The position numbers and the translations under genes were made by a program. The notes under the pieces were generated by a model. It did no database searches. It was not told the DNA's origin and was given only the letters and a program-made list of their open reading frames with translations. Positions 24,650-33,338 of a stretch of 64,000 nt of DNA are shown one piece after another. The first letter of the stretch is position 1; the number at the start of each line of letters is the position of its first letter. Source of the DNA: Pontibacter kalidii (GTDB lineage Bacteria > Bacteroidota > Bacteroidia > Cytophagales > Hymenobacteraceae); assembly GCF_026278245.1 (NCBI RefSeq), contig NZ_CP111079.1:4584501-4648500 (forward strand), given 5' to 3'.

Positions 24650-25420
24650 GTGAGTTTCGAGATAAGATTACCGCTGTTTGAGGGTCCGTTCGACCTGTTG
24701 CTGTTCTTTATCGAGCGCGATGAGCTCGACATACACGACATCCCGATCTTCCGGATCACGACTGAGTTTGTGGGCTACCTGCAGCAGCTGGAGCAGCTGA
24801 ACATTGAGGTAGCCAGCGATTTTATACTTACCGCCGCCACCCTGATGCGCATCAAGGCTAAAATGCTGCTGCCACGCGTGGAGAAGGACGAGGAGGGCAA
24901 CGAGATAGACCCGCGTGAGGAACTGGTGCAGCACCTGCTGGAGTACAAGAAGTATAAAAGCGCCGTGCCGGACCTTTCGTATATGGAGGACCAGCGCATG
25001 GCCCAGGAGAACCGCGGCAACATACATCAGGAGCTGCAGCAGATCGCCAATGCCAACCACTTCGAGTACGAGCTGCAGGACCTGAGCCTCTACAAGATCA
25101 TGCGCGTGTTCGAGAAGGTGATGACGCGCTTTGAGGAGGAGCAGAATAAGCCGAAGCATACCGTTATCCAGTATCCGTATACCATCGAGGGCCAGCGCGA
25201 TATTATCCTGGGCATGGTGCAGCAGCGTAACCGCGTGGCCTTCTCCAGGCTGATCGAGGAGTTCCCGGACAAGATCGGTATGATCTTCAATTTCCTGGCT
25301 ATTCTGGATATGCTGCAGCTCAACCTGATCGGGCTGGAGGTAGGTGAGGGCTTCAACGATTTTTTCATTACCGAGGCTGTAGGACAGGCTACCCAGGTAA
25401 CGCAGCTGCTGGTAGAGTAG
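24650..25420 (+). CDS. scpA: Segregation and condensation protein A
   Basis: 256 residues starting at GTG (MSFEIRLPLFEGPFDLLLFFIERDELDIHDIPI), the classic N-terminal kleisin block of ScpA. A helical middle and a C-terminal winged-helix part (VAFSRLIEEFPDKIGMIFNFLAILDMLQLNLI) follow. ScpA bridges the SMC dimer and ScpB in the condensin complex that compacts and separates chromosomes. scpB is not in the window. Confidence 0.95.
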   Translation: MSFEIRLPLFEGPFDLLLFFIERDELDIHDIPIFRITTEFVGYLQQLEQLNIEVASDFILTAATLMRIKAKMLLPRVEKDEEGNEIDPREELVQHLLEYKKYKSAVPDLSYMEDQRMAQENRGNIHQELQQIANANHFEYELQDLSLYKIMRVFEKVMTRFEEEQNKPKHTVIQYPYTIEGQRDIILGMVQQRNRVAFSRLIEEFPDKIGMIFNFLAILDMLQLNLIGLEVGEGFNDFFITEAVGQATQVTQLLVE

Positions 25421-25524
25421 CAGTTGGGCCACCAACTCCGCCTGGTTTTGGGCGTATTCCTAATTGTTCATAGCTTTACGCGCGCCTTGGCCCAGAGCCG
25501 TTTCAGGGCCAATTACCACGTCAG

Positions 25525-26601
25525 ATGGATCAGAACAAGAAAACCATACTTAAAAGCTTTAGCCCGGTAAAGGTGCTGATCCCGGTGTTGCTGGGCCTGG
25601 CCGCCACTGCCTGGCTTTTTATAAAGGACGACAAGGTAAGCGAGCTGAAAGGTATAGCCCAGGCCAATATCTGGTGGCTGCTGGCGGCGCTGGTAGTGCT
25701 GGTTGTCCGCGATGCCGGCTATATGTACCGGATACGATCGCTGACCGATAAATTCCTGACCTGGCGCAACAGCCTGGATGTGATCATGCTCTGGGAGTTC
25801 GCCTCGGCCGTAACACCCTCCGTGGTGGGCGGTACCACGGTGGCCACTATCATCCTGAACAAAGAAGGCATCCCGCTGGGCAAGTCGCTGGCGTATGTGA
25901 TGCTGACGGCGGTGCTGGATAACATGTTCTTTATCGTGGTGGCGCCCATTGCGCTGCTGCTCACGCAAGGCGCCGTGTTCCCCACCTTCAACCTCGACCC
26001 ATCGGACGTGGCCAAGCTGCAGTCTGCCTTCTATATCAGCTACAGCCTGATTGCGGTGTATACCTTTATCATGATCTACGCGCTGTTCGTGCGCCCGCGT
26101 GCCTTTAAGTGGCTGCTGCTCAAGATCACCTCCATCGGGTTTCTGCGCAAGTGGCGCGTAAACGCCTTTCAGCATGGCAACGAGATTGTGTGGGCGTCGG
26201 AGCAGCTGAGAGGTAAAGACTTTAACTACTGGGCGCGCGCCATCCTTGCCACCATATTTGTCTGGAGTGCCCGTTACTTCCTGCTCAATTGCCTCATCGC
26301 GGCCTTTGTGGATGTCTCTTTCAGCGAGCATCTGCTGATCCTCTCCCGCAACCTGATCTTCTGGATCGTGATGCTGATTGCCATTACGCCGGGCGGTGCG
26401 GGTATCGTGGAGATGGCCTTCCCGAGCTTCTTCGGCCTGTTCCTGGGAGGCTTCGCCAGTGTCGTGGTAGTGCTCTACCGCCTCATCACCTATTATCCGT
26501 ACCTGATCCTGGGGTCCATCTTCCTGCCTAAATGGGTAGCCAAGGTGTTTGGCCGGCAAGCGCAGGAGCAAGAGGAGCTGGCCGAGGAGTATAAACGCTA
26601 G
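25525..26601 (+). CDS. Flippase-like integral membrane protein (LPG synthase TM-domain family, UPF0104)
   Basis: 358 residues with about eight hydrophobic segments. The family marks are WEFASAVTPSVVGGTTVATIILNKEGIPLGKSLAYVMLTAVLDN in the first half and FWIVMLIAITPGGAGIVEMAFPSFF in the second. These proteins match the membrane half of lysylphosphatidylglycerol synthases without the aminoacyl-transferase domain and are thought to flip lipids. It follows scpA by about 100 bp in the same direction. Substrate unknown. Confidence 0.88.
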   Translation: MDQNKKTILKSFSPVKVLIPVLLGLAATAWLFIKDDKVSELKGIAQANIWWLLAALVVLVVRDAGYMYRIRSLTDKFLTWRNSLDVIMLWEFASAVTPSVVGGTTVATIILNKEGIPLGKSLAYVMLTAVLDNMFFIVVAPIALLLTQGAVFPTFNLDPSDVAKLQSAFYISYSLIAVYTFIMIYALFVRPRAFKWLLLKITSIGFLRKWRVNAFQHGNEIVWASEQLRGKDFNYWARAILATIFVWSARYFLLNCLIAAFVDVSFSEHLLILSRNLIFWIVMLIAITPGGAGIVEMAFPSFFGLFLGGFASVVVVLYRLITYYPYLILGSIFLPKWVAKVFGRQAQEQEELAEEYKR

Positions 26602-26692
26602 CGGCAAAGAAAGTATAACGGCGCCGCCGCGTTTGTGAGGTATGGCCGAAAGCCGTACCTTCATCTGTCCAAAGTATAAAGTATACCCTTTG

Positions 26693-27208
26693 ATGAAACG
26701 ATCCATCTGGCCACTGCTTGCCCTGCTTCTACTGGCAGGCTGCAATGGCAGCAACACCGCCCTGAACGAGAAACTGAAAGCCGCCGTAACCCAGGGGGAA
26801 GTTGGCCCGGAAGGCTACAAAACTATCCGCATGGCCGAGCTGACCGATTTTGACTGGGACTTGATGTACTTCTTCCAGCCAAACGAAGACAAAAAATCCA
26901 TCAGTGACGTGATCGGGTTTAAGTGGGAGGGAGACCCTGTGCCTGATAACCACCGCCGCCTGCTGTTTGTGAAGGACGGGGAAGTGGTTTCTTATGTGGA
27001 TTACTACTACAACGACCTGCCTTTATTCGTGTATGGCTGCGAGGCCGACAAATGGATTTACCCGAAAGGTCGCTCCGAGTTTGCCAGCTTTAAGTATTGC
27101 AGCGGGGAGAAGGAGGTCTACACGTTTATACCTGTGCCCTGTGTGGAGAACATCCGGCTGCTGATGGATAACAAGTGCCCTGAGGGAGAGGCTCCTGTGG
27201 CGGAGTAG
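26693..27208 (+). CDS. Lipoprotein of unknown function
   Basis: 171 residues from ATG 26693 (MKRSIWPLLALLLLAGCNGSNT, lipid Cys at 17); an upstream start at 26642 would bury the signal. The body has a pattern of strands and a few Cys (YGCEADKWIYPKG, FKYCSGEKEVYTFIPVPCVEN, NKCPEGEAP). It lies about 90 bp after the flippase-like gene and is followed by a terminator. I do not recognise the family. Confidence 0.75.
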   Translation: MKRSIWPLLALLLLAGCNGSNTALNEKLKAAVTQGEVGPEGYKTIRMAELTDFDWDLMYFFQPNEDKKSISDVIGFKWEGDPVPDNHRRLLFVKDGEVVSYVDYYYNDLPLFVYGCEADKWIYPKGRSEFASFKYCSGEKEVYTFIPVPCVENIRLLMDNKCPEGEAPVAE

Positions 27209-27214
27209 GTATAG

Positions 27215-27239
27215 AAGTCGGCCCATGCCGGCTTTTTTT
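27215..27239 (+). terminator. Rho-independent terminator of the lipoprotein gene
   Basis: Stem AAGTCGGC with GCCGGCTT (one G-U pair), CCAT loop, then a T run to 27239. Confidence 0.75.
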
Positions 27240-27403
27240 ATGTGGCTGTATGCCCTTTAATTGCTCCGGTAATCTAAGGCTGCAAAGCAAGCAACATGCG
27301 TAAAAAGAGTAGCAAGGCCTTGCCCGTGCAGTACCTGTAAGTATAGCGTCGGGGGGCAGTTTATAAAACTTATTGTGTCAACGTCTATCAAACTACTAGC
27401 CAC

Positions 27404-28546
27404 ATGAAAGCCATTGTGATAGGAGGAGGAATCGGAGGCTTGTGCGCGGCCCTTGCCCTTCAGAAAGCGGGCATGGAAACAACCGTTTACGAAGCGGCGC
27501 CCAGGATTATGGGGCTTGGAGCAGGAGTGGGGCTGGCAGCCAACGCCATACAGGGCCTTGCCCGCCTGGGCTTAGCCGATGAGGTAATTGCGCGCGGCAA
27601 GCAGCTGGAGGCGCTCGTAATTTTTGATGAGCATGGCAGCGTGATCAGCAACATGGATACCCGGCCCCTGAGCAACAAGTACGGCATCAACAACTTTGTG
27701 ATCCACCGCGCCGACCTGCACGAGGTGCTCTGCAATCACCTGCATCCCGGCTCACTGGTGCTGGGCAAACGCTGTGAGGAGGTTATGCAGGAAGGTGAGC
27801 AGGTGCGGGTCATGTTTACGGATGGAAGTTATGCCACTGCCGATCTGCTTATTGCCGCCGATGGCATCAGTTCGGTGGTGCGCCAGCAACTGGTGCCGCA
27901 AAGTATCCCACGTTACGCCGGTTATACTTGCTGGCGCGCCGTGATCGACAACCCCGGAGTGGCCATCAACACCATGATCTCGGCAGAGACCTGGGCTCCC
28001 GAAGGCCGGGTAGGGATTGCCCCATTGCAGGGCGATAAGATATACTGGTATGCCTGCATCAACGCCCCGCAGCGCGACGAAAAAATGCGCCGCATGACAC
28101 CTGAGAAGCTGGCCCGCCACTTTGAAAACGTACATTCGCCGGTAGAGATGGTGCTGGCGTCAACCGCTCCGGAGCAGCTTATCTGGAACGACATTGCAGA
28201 TTTAAAACCGCTAAAGCATTTTGTGTATGGCCGTGTGGTGCTGTTAGGTGATGCCGCCCATGCTACTACGCCCAACATGGGGCAAGGGGCTTGCCAGGCG
28301 ATAGAAGACGCCGTGGTGCTGGCGCAATGCCTGCAACAGGAGCCGGTGCTGGCAAAGGCCCTTAAAAAGTATGAGAAGCGCCGAATGCCCAGAACCGCCA
28401 AAGTAATCGCACTGTCGAGGAGGCTGGGGGAGGTAGCACACTGGCGTCACCCATTGCTGGGCCGCATCCGCAACACGCTGTTTCGCGCCATGCCAAAGTT
28501 CATCACCCAGCGGCAGATGGAGGACTTGTATAAGGTTGACTTCTGA
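27404..28546 (+). CDS. FAD-dependent monooxygenase (UbiH/salicylate-hydroxylase-like)
   Basis: 380 residues. N-terminal FAD-binding fold MKAIVIGGGIGGLCAALALQKAGMETTVYEA, a middle DG motif (ADLLIAADGISSVVRQQL) and the second FAD motif VVLLGDAAHATTPNMGQGACQAIEDA. These group A flavoprotein hydroxylases use NAD(P)H and oxygen to hydroxylate aromatic or cyclic substrates; the nearest functional relatives cannot be fixed from motifs alone. No signal peptide. It stands alone before the chrA promoter. Confidence 0.9.
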   Translation: MKAIVIGGGIGGLCAALALQKAGMETTVYEAAPRIMGLGAGVGLAANAIQGLARLGLADEVIARGKQLEALVIFDEHGSVISNMDTRPLSNKYGINNFVIHRADLHEVLCNHLHPGSLVLGKRCEEVMQEGEQVRVMFTDGSYATADLLIAADGISSVVRQQLVPQSIPRYAGYTCWRAVIDNPGVAINTMISAETWAPEGRVGIAPLQGDKIYWYACINAPQRDEKMRRMTPEKLARHFENVHSPVEMVLASTAPEQLIWNDIADLKPLKHFVYGRVVLLGDAAHATTPNMGQGACQAIEDAVVLAQCLQQEPVLAKALKKYEKRRMPRTAKVIALSRRLGEVAHWRHPLLGRIRNTLFRAMPKFITQRQMEDLYKVDF

Positions 28547-28566
28547 ATCAGGTATCAAAGGTAACA

Positions 28567-28594
28567 TTGAGGTTAAAGCAGGTTTATATCTTTG
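28567..28594 (+). promoter_or_regulatory. Bacteroidota-type promoter of chrA
   Basis: TTG (28567-28569), 17 bases, TATCTTTG (28587-28594): an exact TTG-N17-TAnnTTTG match, 78 bp before the chrA start. Confidence 0.75.
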
Positions 28595-28672
28595 CTGCTG
28601 GTGCAGGCTATTCAATACCACAGGCGTTAAGGGGCTGCAGCCGTTAATCAGTTACGAGCTAATTTCTTACCT

Positions 28673-30031
28673 ATGCAAGCCGCCGACACAAGCGCCACCA
28701 CTACCTTGGCTAATCAGAAGCCCAGTTTTAGAGAAGCCTTCTTCTTTTGGCTGAAGTTAGGCTTTATCAGCTTCGGCGGGCCGGCCGGTCAGATCGGCAT
28801 TATGCATGCGTTTGTTGTGGATCAGAAGAAATGGGTATCAGACTCCAGGTTTCTGCATGCGCTCAACTACTGTATGCTGCTGCCAGGACCGGAGGCGCAA
28901 CAACTGGCTACCTACATCGGGTGGTTGCTGCATGGGGTGAGAGGAGGTTTAACGGCAGGGATCCTGTTCGTGCTGCCCTCGGTGTTCATCCTGCTGGCAT
29001 TGAGCATCGTGTATGTTACCTATGGCAGTATACCTTGGGTGGCGGCACTATTTTATGGGCTAAAGCCTGCCGTAGTAGCTATAGTAGCCCTGGCTTTGAT
29101 TAAGATTGGTAAGAAAGCGCTGGTCAACTGGCTGCACTACGTGCTGGCCCTTCTGAGCTTTGTCCTGATCTTTTTCCTGGACGTGCCATTTCCGCTCATC
29201 ATCCTGGGCGCAATTGTGGTGGCTGTCCTTATGCTGAAGGTGTTCCCGGCTGCCCTGCAACGGCGTGGGGGAGAAGAGCAGAAAATAACCGACGAGTCGG
29301 GCTACTACATTAATGCCGCGACAGTGCTGCCTGATACCGTATTCAGCTGGAAGAGGGTCAGTAAACAGTTGGCTGTCGCCGCCTTGCTTTGGGTAATCCC
29401 TTTCCTGTTGTTTTACCTCCTGCTGCAGGATAGCAGCTTCTGGAGCAATCTTTCCCTGTTCTTCACCAAAGCTGCTTTGGTGACCTTTGGCGGTGCCTAT
29501 GCCGTGCTGCCTTATGTGGCGCAGGTAGCAGTAGAAAAGCTCAACTGGCTCAACAATTATCAGATGATCGATGGCCTGGCGTTGGGCGAAACCACTCCGG
29601 GACCTCTCATTATGGTACTGGCCTTTGTGGGGTTTATGGCAGGCTACAACCACTTTGCCGGCTCCCTGCTGATGGGCACAATCGGACTGGCAGTCACTAC
29701 CTACTATACCTTCCTGCCTTGCTTCCTGTTCATACTGGTAGGTGCCCCGATTGTAGAAAGGACACAAAGCAACACCTCTATCAAGGCCATTTTAAGTATA
29801 GTGACGGCTGCTGTCGTGGGTGTTATTCTGAACCTGACAGTTTACTTTGGGCAGGCGGTAGTGCTCAGGAAAGGAGCTGGAGCGTTGGCAATAGACTACT
29901 TTAGCCTTGGCTGGATCGTTGTCTCTATACTGGCCATGTACCGGCTTAAAGTAGGTATGATTCCCTGGATAGCAGTCAGTGCACTGGCGGGTTTGGTGAT
30001 GTACCTGTTAGGTTACTTTCAGCCCATCTAA
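28673..30031 (+). CDS. chrA: Chromate transporter ChrA (CHR superfamily, fused long form)
   Basis: 452 residues made of two homologous CHR halves. The first has FFFWLKLGFISFGGPAGQIGIMH and LLPGPEAQQLATYIGWLLHGVRGG (about 25-90). The second repeats the pattern as FFTKAALVTFGGAYAVLPYVAQ and GLALGETTPGPLIMVLAFVGFMAG (about 260-325). About ten to twelve membrane segments are visible. ChrA exports chromate, giving Cr(VI) resistance, although many family members have untested substrates. The DUF1259 gene follows closely, and a full promoter lies upstream. Confidence 0.92.
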   Translation: MQAADTSATTTLANQKPSFREAFFFWLKLGFISFGGPAGQIGIMHAFVVDQKKWVSDSRFLHALNYCMLLPGPEAQQLATYIGWLLHGVRGGLTAGILFVLPSVFILLALSIVYVTYGSIPWVAALFYGLKPAVVAIVALALIKIGKKALVNWLHYVLALLSFVLIFFLDVPFPLIILGAIVVAVLMLKVFPAALQRRGGEEQKITDESGYYINAATVLPDTVFSWKRVSKQLAVAALLWVIPFLLFYLLLQDSSFWSNLSLFFTKAALVTFGGAYAVLPYVAQVAVEKLNWLNNYQMIDGLALGETTPGPLIMVLAFVGFMAGYNHFAGSLLMGTIGLAVTTYYTFLPCFLFILVGAPIVERTQSNTSIKAILSIVTAAVVGVILNLTVYFGQAVVLRKGAGALAIDYFSLGWIVVSILAMYRLKVGMIPWIAVSALAGLVMYLLGYFQPI

Positions 30032-30113
30032 ATAAACACGATCTTAGTGACTCCAAAGAGATTAATTAGCAGTGATTTATCGTAAAAGGGAGCATGCCTA
30101 TACCTTTTACACG

Positions 30114-30992
30114 ATGACTATGAAAAGAATAACCGCTTCCCTGATCCTGTACCTCTGGCTTGTATCTGTTGCTATGGGCCAGCACGCTGCTGTGAATCAG
30201 CAGGCAAAGAAATTAAATATAGCCGCAATCGAGCAGGTGCTCGGCCTGAAGGGACAGGAAAACAATGGGGAGTATAAGGTAACCGTGCCGCAGCATGATG
30301 TGCAGGTGGAAGTAGATGGCTTTAAGATCATTCCGGCGATGGGTATGGGAAGCTGGGCTGCCTTTAGTCCTGCGCCGAATGGTGCTATGGTGATGGGGGG
30401 TGTTGTGCTGAAAGAGGAGGAGGTCGCGCCTGTGCAGCAGGTGGTTATCGGCAATGGCTTAACCACTACAGGTTTGCACAACCATTTTGTGCGGGAGAAG
30501 CCCGACATCATGTACATGCACATCGGGGGTAGCGGAACAGAGGAAGTTTTGGCAAAGGGAGTGAAAGCCGTATTGGATAAGATAACAGCGTTAAGAGGCG
30601 GAGACCCCGGTAAGGCAAAAGCGGAGCAGGTTCAGAACTCGCTGGATGTGCAGCAGATTGCCTCTATACTTGGCCACGAGGGAGAAAGGAGCAGCGGTGT
30701 TTATAAAGTTACAATAGGCCGGCCCGATGTAAAGCTGCAGGAGCATGGGCAAAAAGTAAGCCCTTTTATGGGCTTCAACACCTGGGCCGCCTGGCAGGGT
30801 ACACCGGAACGTGCTGCTGTGGCCGGCGACTTTGCCATGCTGGAGGATGAGATGGCACCTGTGATCAAAGCCTTGGTAGAAAATGGAATAGAAGTAGTAG
30901 CCGTGCATAACCACATGGTACACGAAAAGCCACGTATCTTCTTCCTGCACTACTGGGGCGTGGGACCTGTTGAAAATTGGCAACGGGCTTGA
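30114..30992 (+). CDS. Secreted tandem DUF1259 protein, probably frameshifted near its end
   Basis: Signal peptide MKRITASLILYLWLVSVAMGQ follows ATG 30114/30120; the open frame itself begins at 30072. Two DUF1259 (LppY/LpqO) domains follow, each with the same His-rich block: LHNHFVREKPDIMYMHIGG and VHNHMVHEKPRIFFLHYWG, likely metal sites. The frame ends in VENWQRA. Adding one base to the A run at 30973-30976 restores VEKLATGLKAALDQTGKSESNSHQ, ending at 31042, which matches the end of domain 1 (EEVLAKGVKAVLDKITALRGG). So either a real one-base deletion or a sequencing error shortens the protein by about 15 residues. It sits behind chrA, probably in one operon. Confidence 0.85.
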   Translation: MTMKRITASLILYLWLVSVAMGQHAAVNQQAKKLNIAAIEQVLGLKGQENNGEYKVTVPQHDVQVEVDGFKIIPAMGMGSWAAFSPAPNGAMVMGGVVLKEEEVAPVQQVVIGNGLTTTGLHNHFVREKPDIMYMHIGGSGTEEVLAKGVKAVLDKITALRGGDPGKAKAEQVQNSLDVQQIASILGHEGERSSGVYKVTIGRPDVKLQEHGQKVSPFMGFNTWAAWQGTPERAAVAGDFAMLEDEMAPVIKALVENGIEVVAVHNHMVHEKPRIFFLHYWGVGPVENWQRA

Positions 30993-31065
30993 AAGCTGCG
31001 CTGGATCAGACGGGCAAATCTGAAAGCAACAGCCATCAGTAAATTTACACCTGCTATTGCGGGCT

Positions 31066-31602
31066 TTATCTTAAGTTATTGTTGTCTGCTTGTCTACTGA
31101 TCAGTCGCCAGTAGATCATCTCATCATCTCTGACGGTTTCCTGCATGCCTAACTTTTCCAGCAGCCGGATCGAAGCCGTGTTTTCCAGAAGGCAATTTGC
31201 TGTAACAACTTTCACCTGAGGGTGGCGAAAGGCCCATTCCACAAGGGCCCTGGCCGTTTCAAGCCCGTAACCTTTCTGCTGCTCCTGCTCGATAATAGAA
31301 TAGCCAATGTCTACAACCCCTTCCTGATTCGGTGCCCCTTTAAAACCAGCATCTCCAATAACAGTGGCATTATGTTGCAGCACGATCATCCACGATTCAA
31401 ACCCTGTTGGCTCCGGCAGTTGCTCCAGCCGTTTAATGATCCGGGGCAAGCTGTCCATGCTTTCCTGATCAGGCCAGAAGCGGGTAGGCTGCAGGCCGAT
31501 CCCGGCTAGTATATTTGTGTTAAAGGCTAAAAGCGCCCGCGCCACCGGAAGCGTGAAAGGGACAAGTACGAGTCTGTTGGTATAAATGGGTTTGATAGAC
31601 AT
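31066..31602 (-). CDS. GNAT-family N-acetyltransferase (RimJ/RimL-like)
   Basis: 178 residues. Starts IYTNRLVLVPFTLPVARALL, with the acetyl-CoA-binding block IGYSIIEQEQQKGYGLETARALVEWAF (Q/R-x-x-G-x-G/A type) and VVTANCLLENTASIRLLEKLGM near the end. Enzymes of this group acetylate ribosomal protein N-termini, other proteins or small molecules. It is convergent with the DUF1259 gene. Substrate unknown. Confidence 0.9.
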   Translation of the reverse strand: MSIKPIYTNRLVLVPFTLPVARALLAFNTNILAGIGLQPTRFWPDQESMDSLPRIIKRLEQLPEPTGFESWMIVLQHNATVIGDAGFKGAPNQEGVVDIGYSIIEQEQQKGYGLETARALVEWAFRHPQVKVVTANCLLENTASIRLLEKLGMQETVRDDEMIYWRLISRQADNNNLR

Positions 31603-31956
31603 AATATGGAAGTTTTGCTGTTGGCGAACTAACAGCGCAAGAAGACTCCTGCTCTACATTCCTGCCGCAAGCTTAGCGGTAGCGTAACTAGCGGCTGTGC
31701 ATGATGCAAGTTTTCAACTTGCTTTATGCGGCAGCAGAAAAGCATACGTTCGCAGAAGTATACTCTGGGAATGCCACTAAAGTATAAGCTATACTTCTAT
31801 AGGAACAGCTATTTCTATCCTTGCTTCTACAAAGCAGTCACAAACTGCTGCTAAGTTTAACCACAAGTTACGCTGGCGCTAAACTTGCGGTAGGAGGGTT
31901 TGAAAACAAGGCGAATTATCTTCTGTGCCGCAAGTTTAATTCTATCACTCGCTGTT
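31603..31956. repeat. Intergenic region with a GTTTTCAAC palindrome and AGTATA words
   Basis: Holds the palindrome GCAAGTTTTCAACTTGC (31706-31722) and several AGTATA/TATACT words (about 31758-31797). No gene seen. Confidence 0.5.
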
Positions 31957-32077
31957 TCGGATTTGTAATCCGGAACTCTTGTACTTGCGGAGTTGCAATC
32001 CGCATGCCTGCCTGTGGCTACTGCCTTTGCTATGGCGGATTACAAATCCGCGGCTAAGCTGCCTTCGGATTGCAAAT
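31957..32077. repeat. Cluster of four extragenic palindromes (CGGATT-TGTA-AATCCG family)
   Basis: CGGATTTGTAATCCG (31958-31972), GCGGAGTTGCAATCCGC (31987-32003), GCGGATTACAAATCCGC (32035-32051) and CTTCGGATTGCAAAT (from 32063). The last is completed by CCGAAG at 33348-33353 beyond the IS element. Spacing is about 28-48 bp. Confidence 0.75.
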
Positions 32078-32093
32078 TAGGAGTGTTCGGAAG
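32078..32093. repeat. Left terminal inverted repeat of the IS
   Basis: TAGGAGTGTTCGGAAG, preceded by the target duplication ATTGCAAAT. Confidence 0.92.
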
Positions 32094-32097
32094 TTGT

Positions 32098-33282
32098 TTA
32101 CGTTTTCATATTGGCAAAGACAATCTCTGGTTTTCCTCCTGCTATGACGATAAGCAAGGCCGTGATACGTTCATCAAGCTCCATGGCAAATCTTCTTTTG
32201 GCGGTTTTGTATCCCAGCTCATTTACTTTCCTGTAGACCAACAGCATCATGGCCAGTATCAGCGTCATGTAAAGGATGATTTTGATACCGTTGAGGCTGA
32301 CCGTGAGCAGATGGGAGAGGTTGAGCTCCTGCTTGAGAAAGCGGAAGAAGACCTCTATGTCCCAGCGCCTGCGGTAGAGCCTGGCAATGGCCTTAGCCGA
32401 TACGTCAAAGCGGTTGGTGAGCAAGGGAATCACTTTGCCTTTGTCGGTCACAGCTTTGATGAGGCGAAAAGGCACCTCGACCTGCTTGCCATGGGAGTAG
32501 AGCCAACACAACTCATCGCTGAGGATGCGCACGTTGCCTACCCGCTCTCCAGCCGCCGTCGAGAAACAAGTGCCGGTTTGGCAGCGGGCATTCTTCTTGA
32601 GCCGGGTGATAAACCAAAGCTGCTTTGCATCTATCCGGCAAAAGCTCCTGCGCTGCTGCACGCCCCTGTCGAAGACAACCACGTTGTCCTCGGCTGCTAC
32701 CTGGCCCAGGATAAGCCTGGCAATGGTCTTGTCCTCGCTCAACTCGGATTGTTTGGAAAACAGCTCCACGGAGGAGGGAAACAGGTCCTGCAGGGCCAGC
32801 GTGTACTTGATCTGTTTTTTGCCGTCCTTCTTGCGCCCCACACGCATACCGGCCTCCAATTTGTTGGCCTGCTCGCAAACCATGGTCGAGTCAACCCGGG
32901 TAATGGAGTGGCCTGCTGCCTGCTGCTCCCCGTAGTGGCGCGAGAAGAGGTGATAGACCTGCTGATAGGCCTGCTCAAAAAAGCTCACTGGCATGGTGGC
33001 CAGCCTGTCGGAGAGGGAGCTGTGGCTGATCTGGGAAGAGGCATCGAGCTTGGCAAACGCCCGGAACTTGGCTGTGTTGAAATAATCTGCTAGGCTCCGC
33101 TGCCCTATTCTCTCATCACTTATCAGACCGTAGAGCAGCAGGTAAAACATGCTGCGCCCATACAACTTATGCACCTTGTAATCAACTCTCGTCTGATGGG
33201 CAAGAGCAGAAAAGCTCTCCTCGGGAATATACTGCAGTAAGGATTCCACACTTACTTTGGTAGAGGATATAATAGCGGCCAT
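32098..33282 (-). CDS. IS4-family DDE transposase
   Basis: 394 residues. An N-terminal DUF4372-like DNA-binding part (about 1-75) precedes the catalytic DDE domain: D131 in RVDSTMV, D205 in VVFDRGV and E310 in the IS4 signature Y303-x2-R306-x3-E310-x6-K317 (YRRRWDIEVFFRFLK). The reading frame is intact and fills the element from 4 bp inside the left end to 56 bp from the right end. It cuts and pastes the element by DDE chemistry. Confidence 0.97.
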   Translation of the reverse strand: MAAIISSTKVSVESLLQYIPEESFSALAHQTRVDYKVHKLYGRSMFYLLLYGLISDERIGQRSLADYFNTAKFRAFAKLDASSQISHSSLSDRLATMPVSFFEQAYQQVYHLFSRHYGEQQAAGHSITRVDSTMVCEQANKLEAGMRVGRKKDGKKQIKYTLALQDLFPSSVELFSKQSELSEDKTIARLILGQVAAEDNVVVFDRGVQQRRSFCRIDAKQLWFITRLKKNARCQTGTCFSTAAGERVGNVRILSDELCWLYSHGKQVEVPFRLIKAVTDKGKVIPLLTNRFDVSAKAIARLYRRRWDIEVFFRFLKQELNLSHLLTVSLNGIKIILYMTLILAMMLLVYRKVNELGYKTAKRRFAMELDERITALLIVIAGGKPEIVFANMKT

Positions 33283-33322
33283 AACTTTTATGCATTATCC
33301 TTTCTTTTACGATTCCATAACT

Positions 33323-33338
33323 CTTCCGAACACTCCTA
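33323..33338. repeat. Right terminal inverted repeat of the IS
   Basis: CTTCCGAACACTCCTA, followed by the second copy of the 9-bp target duplication. Confidence 0.92.

Larger units (their letters stand above)
32078..33338 (-). mobile_element. Complete IS4-family insertion sequence, 1261 bp, with 9-bp target duplication
   Basis: Terminal inverted repeats TAGGAGTGTTCGGAAG (32078-32093) and its reverse complement (33323-33338) are identical over 16 bp. The 9-bp direct repeat ATTGCAAAT flanks both ends (32069-32077 and 33339-33347). One intact transposase gene fills the element. Intact ends, a perfect target duplication and an unbroken gene point to a recent, possibly active insertion. The target was the loop of a palindromic repeat. 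Confidence 0.95.

Noticed and set aside
25513-26757. Long minus-strand ORF (414 codons) opposite the flippase-like gene
   Set aside because: Composition is rich in His, Gln, Arg and Gly and has no known domain; it is the antisense shadow of a clear membrane protein gene.
31957-32077. CRISPR-like array of short repeats
   Set aside because: The repeats are palindromes of 15-17 bp with unequal spacing and varying sequence; no cas genes or regular spacers.
31993-33093. Plus-strand ORF of 366 codons across the IS element
   Set aside because: It crosses the IS end and lies opposite the intact transposase; it cannot be an original gene.
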